A stretch of DNA of 47,621 nucleotides from UBA10646 sp003456175 (GTDB taxonomy: Bacteria > Bacteroidota > Bacteroidia > Chitinophagales > Chitinophagaceae): contig DALYLQ010000016.1 in NCBI GenBank assembly GCA_031976225.1, positions 1 to 47,621 on the forward strand, given 5' to 3'. The position numbers were made by a program, and so were the translations under genes. Positions 35,844 to 43,137 of this stretch are shown piece after piece. Under the pieces are notes generated by a model. The model was not told the DNA's origin. It ran no database searches and saw nothing but the letters and a program-made list of their open reading frames with translations. The first letter of the stretch is position 1. Each line of letters begins with the position of its first letter.

Positions 35844-36320
35844 TTAAAACTTAATTTGAATGGTTGCTTTTTTTATTTCTGTAAAAGGTATTACTAATTG
35901 TTGTGTAATTGCTTTTTTACCCTTTCCTTCTGTATGTTCTAGTAAAATATCGGCTTCTGCTACGGCTATTAACTTTCCTTCCTTTACATCATCATTCGTA
36001 AATACAATTTCAATAAACCTTCCAACATTTTTGTGATACTGACGCTGTAACTGTAAGGGTTCATCAACACCCGGACTAGAAACCTCTAACGAAAAATCGC
36101 CATCGGCATACATAGCACTCTCTTCAATAAGCTTATATAGCTTTCTATTCAAATGAACGCATTGTTCAATGGTAATACCTTTATCGCCATCAACATACAC
36201 CTTGATGTTGTTGGTTGGCTTTATTTTCACCTTCACTAAAAAGTGTTCAGGGCTATCGGCTAATAATTGGTTCACCCAATCGCCTATACGTTCAATTACA
36301 CTAAAATTTTCAGTACCCAT
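35844..36320 (-). CDS. rimP: Ribosome maturation factor RimP
   Basis: A 158-residue protein needed for 30S subunit maturation. It has the RimP N-terminal fold (HFLVKVKIKPTNNIKVYVDGDKGITIEQCVHLNRKL) with the signature FSLEVSSPGVDEPL near residue 85 and a C-terminal SH3-like barrel. It heads the conserved rimP-nusA-infB operon. Its ATG is 17 bases beyond a terminator-like hairpin that follows a good promoter. Confidence 0.96.
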   Translation of the reverse strand: MGTENFSVIERIGDWVNQLLADSPEHFLVKVKIKPTNNIKVYVDGDKGITIEQCVHLNRKLYKLIEESAMYADGDFSLEVSSPGVDEPLQLQRQYHKNVGRFIEIVFTNDDVKEGKLIAVAEADILLEHTEGKGKKAITQQLVIPFTEIKKATIQIKF

Positions 36321-36329
36321 AGTTCAGTT

Positions 36330-36361
36330 AAAAAGAGAAGGGAACGTTAGTCGTTCCCTTC
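36330..36361 (-). promoter_or_regulatory. Terminator-like leader hairpin before rimP-nusA-infB
   Basis: On the minus strand a perfect 10-base stem GAAGGGAACG / CGTTCCCTTC with a five-base loop, then TCTTTTT. It lies after the promoter at 36382-36414 and before the rimP ATG, so it would act on the operon's own transcript; no gene upstream on this strand needs it. Confidence 0.65.
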
Positions 36362-36381
36362 AATTGCTTCTTTTTCCGATG

Positions 36382-36414
36382 CAAATGTAAGCGATTAATG
36401 TATTTACTTCCAAA
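36382..36414 (-). promoter_or_regulatory. Promoter of rimP-nusA-infB
   Basis: TTTG (36414-36411), 21-base spacer, TACATTTG (36389-36382) on the minus strand, a full match to the Bacteroidota pattern. Confidence 0.7.
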
Positions 36415-36470
36415 TAACTGTTTGTAGCGTTTTAACAAGGCGGCATGCATGAAAGCTATACTTTTACACC

Positions 36471-36731
36471 ATGACACCGTTTCAATTCTTGTTTTTCGGG
36501 TGTGTACTCTATGTGCTATTCAAGTTTGTAACACGTATTGTACTACCTGTTATGAAAGCAACAAGGGCCGTAAAAGCACAAATGCAAGCCATGAAAGCTG
36601 CTGCGCAACAACAATATCAGCAGCAACAACAATATCAGCAAACATCAACACAACAACATCGCCATCATGCGAAAAATGTTGATACTAGTGTTACCGATGC
36701 AGAGTATATTGACTTTGAAGAAGTTAAATAA
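36471..36731 (+). CDS. DUF4834-family small membrane protein
   Basis: An 86-residue protein: one N-terminal membrane helix (FQFLFFGCVLYVLFKFVTRIVLP), a basic/helical stretch and a Gln-rich tail (AAAQQQYQQQQQYQQTSTQQ), ending DAEYIDFEEVK, the conserved acidic end of this Bacteroidota family. Function unknown. It is divergent from rimP, whose promoter region it shares; a weak TACTTTTA box sits at 36459. Confidence 0.82.
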   Translation: MTPFQFLFFGCVLYVLFKFVTRIVLPVMKATRAVKAQMQAMKAAAQQQYQQQQQYQQTSTQQHRHHAKNVDTSVTDAEYIDFEEVK

Positions 36732-36736
36732 ACATA

Positions 36737-36750
36737 CCTTACGGTAAATG
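36737..36750 (+). repeat. Dispersed 14-mer, exact copy
   Basis: Five bases after the DUF4834 stop; left arm of an inverted pair. Confidence 0.92.
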
Positions 36751-36766
36751 ATGGCTCGAGCGATAA

Positions 36767-36780
36767 CATTTTCCGCAAGG
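36767..36780 (-). repeat. Dispersed 14-mer, two changes
   Basis: CATTTTCCGCAAGG, five bases after the HAD gene's stop and in that gene's orientation. Confidence 0.7.
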
Positions 36781-36785
36781 TGTTA

Positions 36786-37406
36786 TTATAATCCTAACGA
36801 TAAGAAAGTACTAGGCGGAACAACGTGTGCAGTAAGTAAGCCTGCTGCCTTAGCCCCTTCAATATTAACAAATGTATCATCTATAAACAGCGTTTCATTT
36901 GCCGCAAGGCCAGCATCGGCAAGTAATTGTGTGTATGAACTCGCGTAAGGCTTGCGATAACCAAACGTATGGCTGTAATATGCTTTTTCGAAAATGTTAT
37001 CGAAAGATATCTCAGGGAATTGCGTTTCAAAAATCTGCATAAACGCAGCATGATGAATAGCATTTGTATTAGAATATAAAAATATACGATAATGCTTGCT
37101 TAATGCTTGCAATGCAGCGATACGATCGGCCGGAAATTGCCCCAACATAGCATTCCAAGCGGTGGTTATTTGTTCATTTGAAAGATGAACGTTCGCAGTA
37201 GTTCGCAAAGCATCAAAAAAGGCTTCGTTACTGATAGCACCAATTTCTAACTGCTCAAACAAATGGCTTGCATGATGCTGTGCATACAAAGCCTTGAAGT
37301 TTTGAACGCCTAGCGCTACAAAAGCATCTTCTGTTTTTTGATAATCGATGGTTAGCAAAATGCCGCCCAAATCGAAAATGATATTTTTAATGTTGTGCTG
37401 TGCCAT
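36786..37406 (-). CDS. HAD-family phosphatase
   Basis: A 206-residue haloacid-dehalogenase-like hydrolase: motif I IIFDLGGILLTID (second Asp of DxD replaced by Gly, so it is unlike a typical phosphomutase), motif II LYSNTNAIH, motif III Lys in FGYRKPYASSY, motif IV LFIDDTFVNIEGAKAAG. The substituted motif I acid suggests altered chemistry or a changed substrate, as in some epoxide-hydrolase-like HADs. The ATG at 37406 lies two bases after the ispG stop, so it is cotranscribed. Confidence 0.88.
   Translation of the reverse strand: MAQHNIKNIIFDLGGILLTIDYQKTEDAFVALGVQNFKALYAQHHASHLFEQLEIGAISNEAFFDALRTTANVHLSNEQITTAWNAMLGQFPADRIAALQALSKHYRIFLYSNTNAIHHAAFMQIFETQFPEISFDNIFEKAYYSHTFGYRKPYASSYTQLLADAGLAANETLFIDDTFVNIEGAKAAGLLTAHVVPPSTFLSLGL
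36896..36909 (-). repeat. Dispersed 14-mer, two-change variant
   Basis: CATTTGCCGCAAGG on plus, the same symmetric double change as 15480; codes LAAN just before HAD motif IV. Confidence 0.7.
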
Positions 37407-37408
37407 TG

Positions 37409-39438
37409 TTAAGCTGGTTCTACCCAAGCGTTGTTATCTTTTAATAATTGAATCAGTTCGTCTACAGCAATTTCACTATTGATATTTTTCTTCACCACTT
37501 CTTTGCCTTTGTACAGGGTTATTTTACCAACACCACTCCCAACATAACCAAAATCGGCATCGGCCATTTCGCCAGGGCCGTTCACTATACAACCCATAAT
37601 GGCAATTTTAACGCCTTTTAAATGGTTGGTTACAGCTCGTATTTTGGCGGTTGTTTCTTGTAAGTCAAATAAAGTACGGCCACAGCTAGGGCAGCTTATG
37701 TATTCTGTTTTGGAGATACGTGTACGTGTGGCTTGCAATATGCCAAATGCTGTATTGTTGATAAAGAACTCAGCCCCCTCGGCACCTTCGCCCGCCTGAT
37801 AACGGCGACCGCTTAAAGCGGTTTCGTTGAATTGTTGGTATGCTTGTGCCGACATGCCCAAACAAATACCATCGCCAATTCCATCAATTAATAATGCACC
37901 TGTTTCAGTTGCATAATGAATTAAATGCTCATCGGCAGTTACCCAGTTGCTATCGGTAATGAGAATAATAGGGTTTTGAATTTGCTTTGATTGCAAATGT
38001 GCTGCCATACGGCGTACTGCTTGTGCCGCATTGCTTCGCTTACTGCTTAAACAAATAACTACTGTTGGATCGTTGGCAATAGTTTCTAAGTAGGTAAAAT
38101 CGTTAATGTTGGTATCATCGCTAAAGCAATCGACCATTACGAAGTTGAGTACATTGCTTTTTGATGGGGCGGTAACATAACCGTGGATATCAAAAATGGG
38201 GAAGTATTTGCTTTGATCGGCTGCAGCAGCCCAATGGTTAGGCCATGTTACTACTTTAAGCGTACCGGGCAATGCAAAGGGCAACTCTGGATGACCCGTA
38301 AAAATGAAATCGGCAGCTAAATCGCTGATGCTCCATTTATCGGTAGCGGCATCGTAGTTGTAGCCTACTTGGCGTAAATCATTTACCGTAAGGTGTGTTA
38401 GCTTACTTAAATCGGCAATTACTACGGGTACTTGCTTACCACCAATGGTATCTACAGCGAAAGTTTTTGCACGCTTGTACTCAAAAGGAACATAAGGTAA
38501 TTTATCAATTGACGGAACCGGTGTTACCTGCTCGGTTGTGATTATTGGCAAACCGAAGTTATAGCGCTTCACCAAATCGCGGCAAACTGGAATTTCAAAT
38601 TCTGGATCTTCAGTAAGGCTCACACGAACAGTATCGCCAATACCATCTTCTAATAAGGTGCCAATACCAACGGCACTTTTAATACGGCCATCTTCACCAT
38701 CGCCGGCTTCGGTAACACCTAGGTGCAGCGGATAGCATTCGCCAAATTCGTTAGTCATGGTTTGCACTAATAACCGATAAGCTTGTACCATTACTTGTGT
38801 GTTACTGGCCTTCATGCTTAACACAATATTGTGGTAGCTTTCGCTGCGGGCAATTCGCAGAAACTCCATTGCACTTTCTACCATACCGATTGGTGTATCG
38901 CCATAGCGGCTCATAATACGATCGCTGAGGCTACCATGGTTAGTGCCAATACGCATGGCGGTGCCATACTCTTTACAAATACGCACCAAGGGTGTAAAGC
39001 GTTCTCTGATGCGTTCTATTTCTTCTAAATATTCAGCATCGGTATATTCAATTTGTTCGAACTTCTTTTTATCTACGTAATTACCGGGGTTCACACGTAC
39101 TTTCTCAACAATCCGTGCCGCTATTTCGGCTGCGTTGGGCGTAAAGTGAATATCGGCTACCAAAGGGGTGTGGTAACCTCGCTTGCGTAGTTCATTTTTG
39201 ATGAGTTGCAGGTTTTCTGCTTCTTTTTTGCTAGGTGCTGTAATACGCACTAACTCTGCACCGGCCTCAATACAACGGATGGTTTGAAGTACAGTNNNNN
39301 NNNNNNATCCATTGTATCGGTGGTAGTCATGGTTTGTACCCGAATAGGGTGACCATTACCTAATAACAAATCGCCGATTTTCACTTCTTTAGTGAGCAGG
39401 CGTTGGTATTGCGTAAGCGAAGGTGTATATAGTTGCAT
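37409..39438 (-). CDS. ispG: 4-hydroxy-3-methylbut-2-enyl diphosphate synthase, split by an N gap
   Basis: Penultimate step of the MEP isoprenoid pathway; a 4Fe-4S enzyme. Long Bacteroidota/plant form, about 675 residues with a central insert. The N-terminus MQLYTPSLTQYQRL ... PIRVQTMTTTDTMD is followed by 11 N at 39296-39306. After the gap the frame resumes TVLQTIRCIEAGAELVRITAPSKKEAENL. Iron-sulfur cysteines are seen in ISCPSCGRTLFDL and IMGCIVNGPGEMADADFGY. The two sides are in different frames only because the gap is 11 long; a true length of 9 (or 12) restores one gene. An exact repeat copy codes LTVN in the insert. Confidence 0.95.
38380..38393 (-). repeat. Dispersed 14-mer, exact copy
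   Basis: Codes LTVN (context LTHLTVNDLRQVG) in the family-specific insert of IspG. Confidence 0.92.
39296..39306. other. Assembly gap, 11 N
   Basis: Eleven N inside ispG. IspG homologues have three residues between TMD and TV, so the missing sequence is probably nine bases. Confidence 0.97.
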
Positions 39439-39550
39439 AAGTACCTTGAATTGTTGCTACAACATGTTGCATCAACAAGATGATTTGTTCAATAATTGAT
39501 TCGTATTACAGCCAAATAGCTACAACAATAGTAAGTGCCGAAGGTTGCAA

Positions 39551-40822
39551 TTACGCTAGCAAACTTGCTTTTACATAAGGCTGTAATGCAGTTGGAATAC
39601 GAATACCATGCTCTGTTTGATGGTTTTCGAGCAATGCTGCCAAAATACGTGGTAAGGCCAAGCTACTACCATTTAAAGTGTGTAAAAGTTGGGTTTTGCC
39701 ACTCGCATCTTTATAGCGAGCTTTTAGGCGGTTGGCCTGAAAACTTTCAAAATTACTAACACTACTTACTTCGAGCCAACGCTGTTGTGCGGCGCTGTAC
39801 ACTTCAAAATCGTAGGTTAATGCACTTGCAAAACTCATATCGCCGCCGCATAATCGTAAAATACGGTAAGGCAAATCGAGGCTTTGTACCAACTGCTCTA
39901 CATGATGCACCATAGCATCGAGTGTTTCGTAGCTTTTATCGGGTTGTACGAACTGAATAATTTCTACTTTTTCAAATTGATGTAAGCGATTTAAGCCACG
40001 AACATCTTTACCATAGCTGCCTGCTTCGCGGCGAAAGCAAGGGCTATAAGCTGTGAGTTTAATAGGAAGATCTCCTTCCTTTAAAATTTCATCGCGGTAC
40101 ACGTTAGTAACTGGTACTTCTGCGGTTGGAATCATGTAGAAATTATCTTCAGGCATATAGTACATCTGTCCTTCCTTGTCTGGTAGCTGCCCAGTACCGT
40201 AAGCACTAGCTTCGTTCACCATAAATGGCGGCAAGTATTCTATATAGCCCGCTTCGGTATTCGCATCGAGAAAGTACTGAATAAGGGCTCGTTGCAGCTT
40301 AGCACCTTTACCAATATACACCGGAAAGCCACTTCCAGTAATTTTATTACCAAGCTCAAAATCAATCCAGTTATACTTTTTTGCGATATCCCAATGCGGT
40401 AAAGCACCGTCAAACAAGGTGGGAATATCGCCAACTTGGCGTACTACTTCGTTATCGGCTGCACTACGGCCTACCGGCACTAAGGGCCCTGGCAGGTTGG
40501 GCATTTGTAACAAGGCACTGGTAAGTTGCTGCTCAACATCGGCCATGCTTGTTTTGAGTGGCTCAAGTTCGGTCTTCCAAGTGGCTACTTGCTGTTTGGC
40601 AGCTTCGGCTTCTTCTTTTTTGCCTTGTGCCATTAGTTGCCCGATGGTTTTGCTCGATGCGTTGATTTGCGATTGAATATGATCGAAAGCGGCCTGTAAT
40701 TTTTTGCGTTCATCGTCTAACTGAATGGCTTCGTCTACCAAATGCACTGCAGCAAAATGTTTTAGCTGCAAGCGTTCTTTTGCCCATTCCGGATTTTGCC
40801 TTAGTACGGCTACCTGTAACAT
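39551..40822 (-). CDS. serS: Serine--tRNA ligase
   Basis: Charges tRNA-Ser and tRNA-Sec. The 423-residue protein has the N-terminal coiled-coil arm (about residues 25-105, ERKKLQAAFDHIQSQINASSK), then the class II core: EYLPPFMVNEASAYGTGQLP, motif 2 FRREAGSYGKDVRGLNRLHQFEKVE, and motif 3 LNGSSLALPRILAALLENHQ. The ATG at 40822 starts MLQVAVLRQNPEWAKERL, matching family length; a TTG six codons upstream would overlap the promoter box. Confidence 0.98.
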   Translation of the reverse strand: MLQVAVLRQNPEWAKERLQLKHFAAVHLVDEAIQLDDERKKLQAAFDHIQSQINASSKTIGQLMAQGKKEEAEAAKQQVATWKTELEPLKTSMADVEQQLTSALLQMPNLPGPLVPVGRSAADNEVVRQVGDIPTLFDGALPHWDIAKKYNWIDFELGNKITGSGFPVYIGKGAKLQRALIQYFLDANTEAGYIEYLPPFMVNEASAYGTGQLPDKEGQMYYMPEDNFYMIPTAEVPVTNVYRDEILKEGDLPIKLTAYSPCFRREAGSYGKDVRGLNRLHQFEKVEIIQFVQPDKSYETLDAMVHHVEQLVQSLDLPYRILRLCGGDMSFASALTYDFEVYSAAQQRWLEVSSVSNFESFQANRLKARYKDASGKTQLLHTLNGSSLALPRILAALLENHQTEHGIRIPTALQPYVKASLLA

Positions 40823-40837
40823 GCGGTTTGTTTTTTG

Positions 40838-40845
40838 CAAATATA
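40838..40845 (-). promoter_or_regulatory. Promoter -7 box of serS
   Basis: TATATTTG on the minus strand, 15 bases before the ATG. The variant copy at 40847 begins one base upstream of it. Confidence 0.55.
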
Positions 40846-40846
40846 G

Positions 40847-40860
40847 CCTTGCGGCAAAAG
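40847..40860 (+). repeat. Dispersed 14-mer, three-change variant
   Basis: CCTTGCGGCAAAAG, abutting the serS -7 box; includes the symmetric double core change. Confidence 0.6.
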
Positions 40861-40866
40861 CAATAG

Positions 40867-40880
40867 CCTTACGGCAAATG
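40867..40880 (+). repeat. Dispersed 14-mer, one mismatch
   Basis: CCTTACGGCAAATG, 20 bases from and parallel to the previous copy in the serS upstream region. Confidence 0.75.
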
Positions 40881-40909
40881 AAAACGCACCTTATACCATT
40901 GCCTTAACA

Positions 40910-40923
40910 CATTTACCGTAAGG
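40910..40923 (-). repeat. Dispersed 14-mer, exact copy
   Basis: Mid-intergenic; CATTTACCGTAAGGTTCG here recurs identically at 40973. Confidence 0.92.
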
Positions 40924-40972
40924 TTCGTTGCTAGATTATTTCTCAAAACGTAACCATACGTTGAAAGGGCTG

Positions 40973-40986
40973 CATTTACCGTAAGG
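40973..40986 (-). repeat. Dispersed 14-mer, exact copy
   Basis: Nine bases upstream of the TACCTTTG box of the next plus-strand gene. Confidence 0.92.
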
Positions 40987-40995
40987 TTCGATGGC

Positions 40996-41003
40996 TACCT
41001 TTG
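40996..41003 (+). promoter_or_regulatory. Promoter -7 box before 115-residue protein
   Basis: TACCTTTG, six bases before the ATG, so nearly leaderless. No TTG lies 17-23 bases upstream; a repeat copy occupies that place, as at ruvB. Confidence 0.55.
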
Positions 41004-41009
41004 TAGGCT

Positions 41010-41357
41010 ATGACTAATGCAAGTTTAGACCTACAACAACGTTGGTGGAACCTAGAAGCCAAACTAGTAGAACGCTTTGGAAAAAAGCCTGATGTAGAGA
41101 CCATTTTGTTTTTAATTGGCATGCAAGAAACGGGCTTTGTACAAGAAAAAATTACCAAAGAGCAAAAGCAAGATTTAATGCATGTAGCCGTGTGTACGCT
41201 ATTGAGTTCAAGTGGCTTTTACAGCCTTTCAGGCCACGATGAAGAAGGTTGGCCACACTTTGAACAACGCAAGGCATTACCTGAAATGCCCTTGTACGAA
41301 CAAGAAAATTTCTTGAAAGACCATATTTTGCTTTATTTCGAGCAACAAGGATTATAA
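41010..41357 (+). CDS. Conserved hypothetical protein, 115 residues
   Basis: A soluble, mostly helical protein (LQQRWWNLEAKLVERFGKKPDVETILFLIGMQETG, then KEQKQDLMHVAVCTLLSSSGFY). No signal peptide or metal motif. The wording resembles small uncharacterised proteins widespread in Bacteroidota; I do not recognise a function. It is 11 bases before the peptidyl-prolyl isomerase gene, so the two are probably cotranscribed. Confidence 0.8.
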   Translation: MTNASLDLQQRWWNLEAKLVERFGKKPDVETILFLIGMQETGFVQEKITKEQKQDLMHVAVCTLLSSSGFYSLSGHDEEGWPHFEQRKALPEMPLYEQENFLKDHILLYFEQQGL

Positions 41358-41368
41358 CCCAAAAAATT

Positions 41369-42082
41369 ATGTTGAAATCTGTATTGTTGGCCGCTAGCTT
41401 GGCCGTTTCGTGTATGTGTGTGCAAGCGCAGGTAAAGAAGCCCGCACCTAAATCTACCGTTGCAGTAACGCCAAAATCAAAAGAAAAACTGGTGGAAATA
41501 ATGACCAGCATGGGTACGATTGTAGTAAAACTGTACGATAGCACACCACAGCACCGCGACAATTTTGTACGCTTGGTGAAAGAGGGGTTCTACGATAGCT
41601 TGCTATTTCACCGTGTAATTGATGGTTTTATGGTTCAAGGAGGCGACCCTACCAGCCGTAATGCCGATAGCACCACTATGCTTGGTGCAGGTAGTGCCCC
41701 AGGTGTAGAACGCATACCTGCCGAGTTTAAAAACAACCTAATTCATAAAAAGGGCGCCTTAGCCGCAGCTCGCGATAATAATCCGCAAATGGCTAGCAGT
41801 AACTGCCAATTTTATATTGTACAAGGTAAGCCCTATAGCGATGTAGAAATTAACATGATGGAATGCCGTGCTCGCCAGAATAATCCTGCTTTCACCTATA
41901 CCGATGCACAACGAAAAGTATATAAAACTTTGGGCGGCACACCATTTTTAGACCAGAATTACACTGTTTTTGGTGAAGTGGTGAAGGGTTTAGAGGTTAT
42001 TGATTTAATTGCCAAGGCACCTAGAAACGGCAGCGACCGTCCGCTAAAAAATGTGTACATGAAAATGCGCTTGCTCAATTAA
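41369..42082 (+). CDS. Cyclophilin-type peptidyl-prolyl isomerase, exported
   Basis: A 237-residue periplasmic foldase. Signal peptide MLKSVLLAASLAVSCMCVQAQ (possibly a lipoprotein-like C, but no clear lipobox). Cyclophilin core: VEIMTSMGTIVVKLYD, FHRVIDGFMVQGGDPT with the catalytic Arg, and GALAAARDNNPQMASSNCQFYIV. An insert (PYSDVEINMMECRARQNNPAFTYTDAQRKVYKTLGG) precedes the final YTVFGEVVKGLEVIDLIA, as in Bacteroidota members. Confidence 0.95.
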   Translation: MLKSVLLAASLAVSCMCVQAQVKKPAPKSTVAVTPKSKEKLVEIMTSMGTIVVKLYDSTPQHRDNFVRLVKEGFYDSLLFHRVIDGFMVQGGDPTSRNADSTTMLGAGSAPGVERIPAEFKNNLIHKKGALAAARDNNPQMASSNCQFYIVQGKPYSDVEINMMECRARQNNPAFTYTDAQRKVYKTLGGTPFLDQNYTVFGEVVKGLEVIDLIAKAPRNGSDRPLKNVYMKMRLLN

Positions 42083-42132
42083 GCAAAGCCAAATATTATC
42101 AGCATATTTGCACCATTAAACGAACACTTGTT

Positions 42133-42513
42133 ATGAATTTTCCTGCCGATTTAAAGTACACCAAAGATCACGAATGGATTAAAGTTATTGATGGCAATAC
42201 TGCATTGGTTGGTATTACCGACTTTGCCCAAGGCGAACTTGGTGATATTGTATATGTAGATGTGAATACCGTTGGACAAAGCCTAGCAGCAGAGGCTGTT
42301 TTTGGTACAGTAGAAGCAGTGAAAACTGTAAGTGACTTGTTTTTACCAGTAGCTGCAACCATTGTAGAGGTGAATAGCAGCCTCGAAAAGCAACCAGAGT
42401 TGGTAAACAGCGACCCTTATGGCGAAGGCTGGATGGTTAAGATAGCACTAGCAAACGTAGCTGATCTCGACGCTTTAATGAGTGCCGATGCCTATGCAGC
42501 ACTAGTTGGCTAA
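42133..42513 (+). CDS. gcvH: Glycine cleavage system H protein
   Basis: A 126-residue lipoyl carrier that shuttles the aminomethyl group between the P and T proteins. Lipoylation motif GTVEAVKTVSDLF with Lys near residue 64, N-terminal LKYTKDHEWIKV and C-terminal DPYGEGWMVKI. Full length. The other glycine cleavage genes are not in the window. Confidence 0.98.
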   Translation: MNFPADLKYTKDHEWIKVIDGNTALVGITDFAQGELGDIVYVDVNTVGQSLAAEAVFGTVEAVKTVSDLFLPVAATIVEVNSSLEKQPELVNSDPYGEGWMVKIALANVADLDALMSADAYAALVG

Positions 42514-42584
42514 TAATTTAAGCAACGCTTTTTTGAACCTTTGAGCCACCTGTTGCGTAAATAGGTATCGCTTTGTAAAAGCTT

Positions 42585-43133
42585 ATGCAACAACACGCTA
42601 CTCAAAAATATACAGAAGCCGAATTGGTTACTTTGTTACAGCAAAGGAGTCAATCGGCTTTTAGTTATTTATACGACAATTACGCTGGCGCCATCTATGC
42701 TGTAGTTTGCAGCATTATTACAGACAATACCCTTGCATCGGATGTGTTGCAGGAAGTTTTTGTGAAAATTTGGCGACAGATTGCAACCTACGATAGCACT
42801 AAAGGGCGTTTATACACTTGGATGCTCAACATTGCCCGTAATGCATCAATAGATACATTACGTAGTAAAGGGTTTCAGAACAGCCAACAAAACCGAGAAT
42901 GGAATGAAGCCGTATATGAAGATATTAGTAGCACACAAGTGAATGCTGAGGTGATTGGACTCAGAAAGTTAGTACACACCCTTAAACCAGAGTTGAAAAC
43001 GGTAGTTGAGCTGGCTTACTTTCATGGTTACACGCAAGAAGATATTGCAGCCATGTTAGAAATACCGCTAGGTACCGTAAAAACTCGCCTACGCACCGCC
43101 TTAATTAAGCTACGAACCATTATTAAACCTTAG
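42585..43133 (+). CDS. ECF-type RNA polymerase sigma factor
   Basis: A 182-residue sigma-70 family member. Region 2 at about residues 20-90 (FSYLYDNYAGAIYAVV, DVLQEVFVKIWRQIATYD, KGRLYTWMLNIARNASIDTLRSK) and region 4 at about 125-175 (LKPELKTVVELAYFHGYTQEDIAAMLEIPLGTVKTRLRTAL). It lies four bases before a GTG-initiated anti-sigma gene, the usual arrangement for a membrane-held sigma. Confidence 0.95.
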   Translation: MQQHATQKYTEAELVTLLQQRSQSAFSYLYDNYAGAIYAVVCSIITDNTLASDVLQEVFVKIWRQIATYDSTKGRLYTWMLNIARNASIDTLRSKGFQNSQQNREWNEAVYEDISSTQVNAEVIGLRKLVHTLKPELKTVVELAYFHGYTQEDIAAMLEIPLGTVKTRLRTALIKLRTIIKP

Positions 43134-43137
43134 TACC

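Larger units (their letters stand above)
36737..36780. terminator. Inverted 14-mer pair between convergent genes
   Basis: CCTTACGGTAAATG and CATTTTCCGCAAGG with 16 bases between. The arms can pair along nearly all of their length. They fill the 54-base gap between convergent genes, where a terminator is expected and no other hairpin is seen. Confidence 0.55.

Noticed and set aside
37409..39438. ispG as a pseudogene
   Set aside because: The frame break coincides exactly with the N gap, and all catalytic motifs are intact.
40920..40995. GGTTCG elements as tRNA T-arm remnants
   Set aside because: No acceptor stem or anticodon arm could be found around them; they belong to the repeated word's flank.
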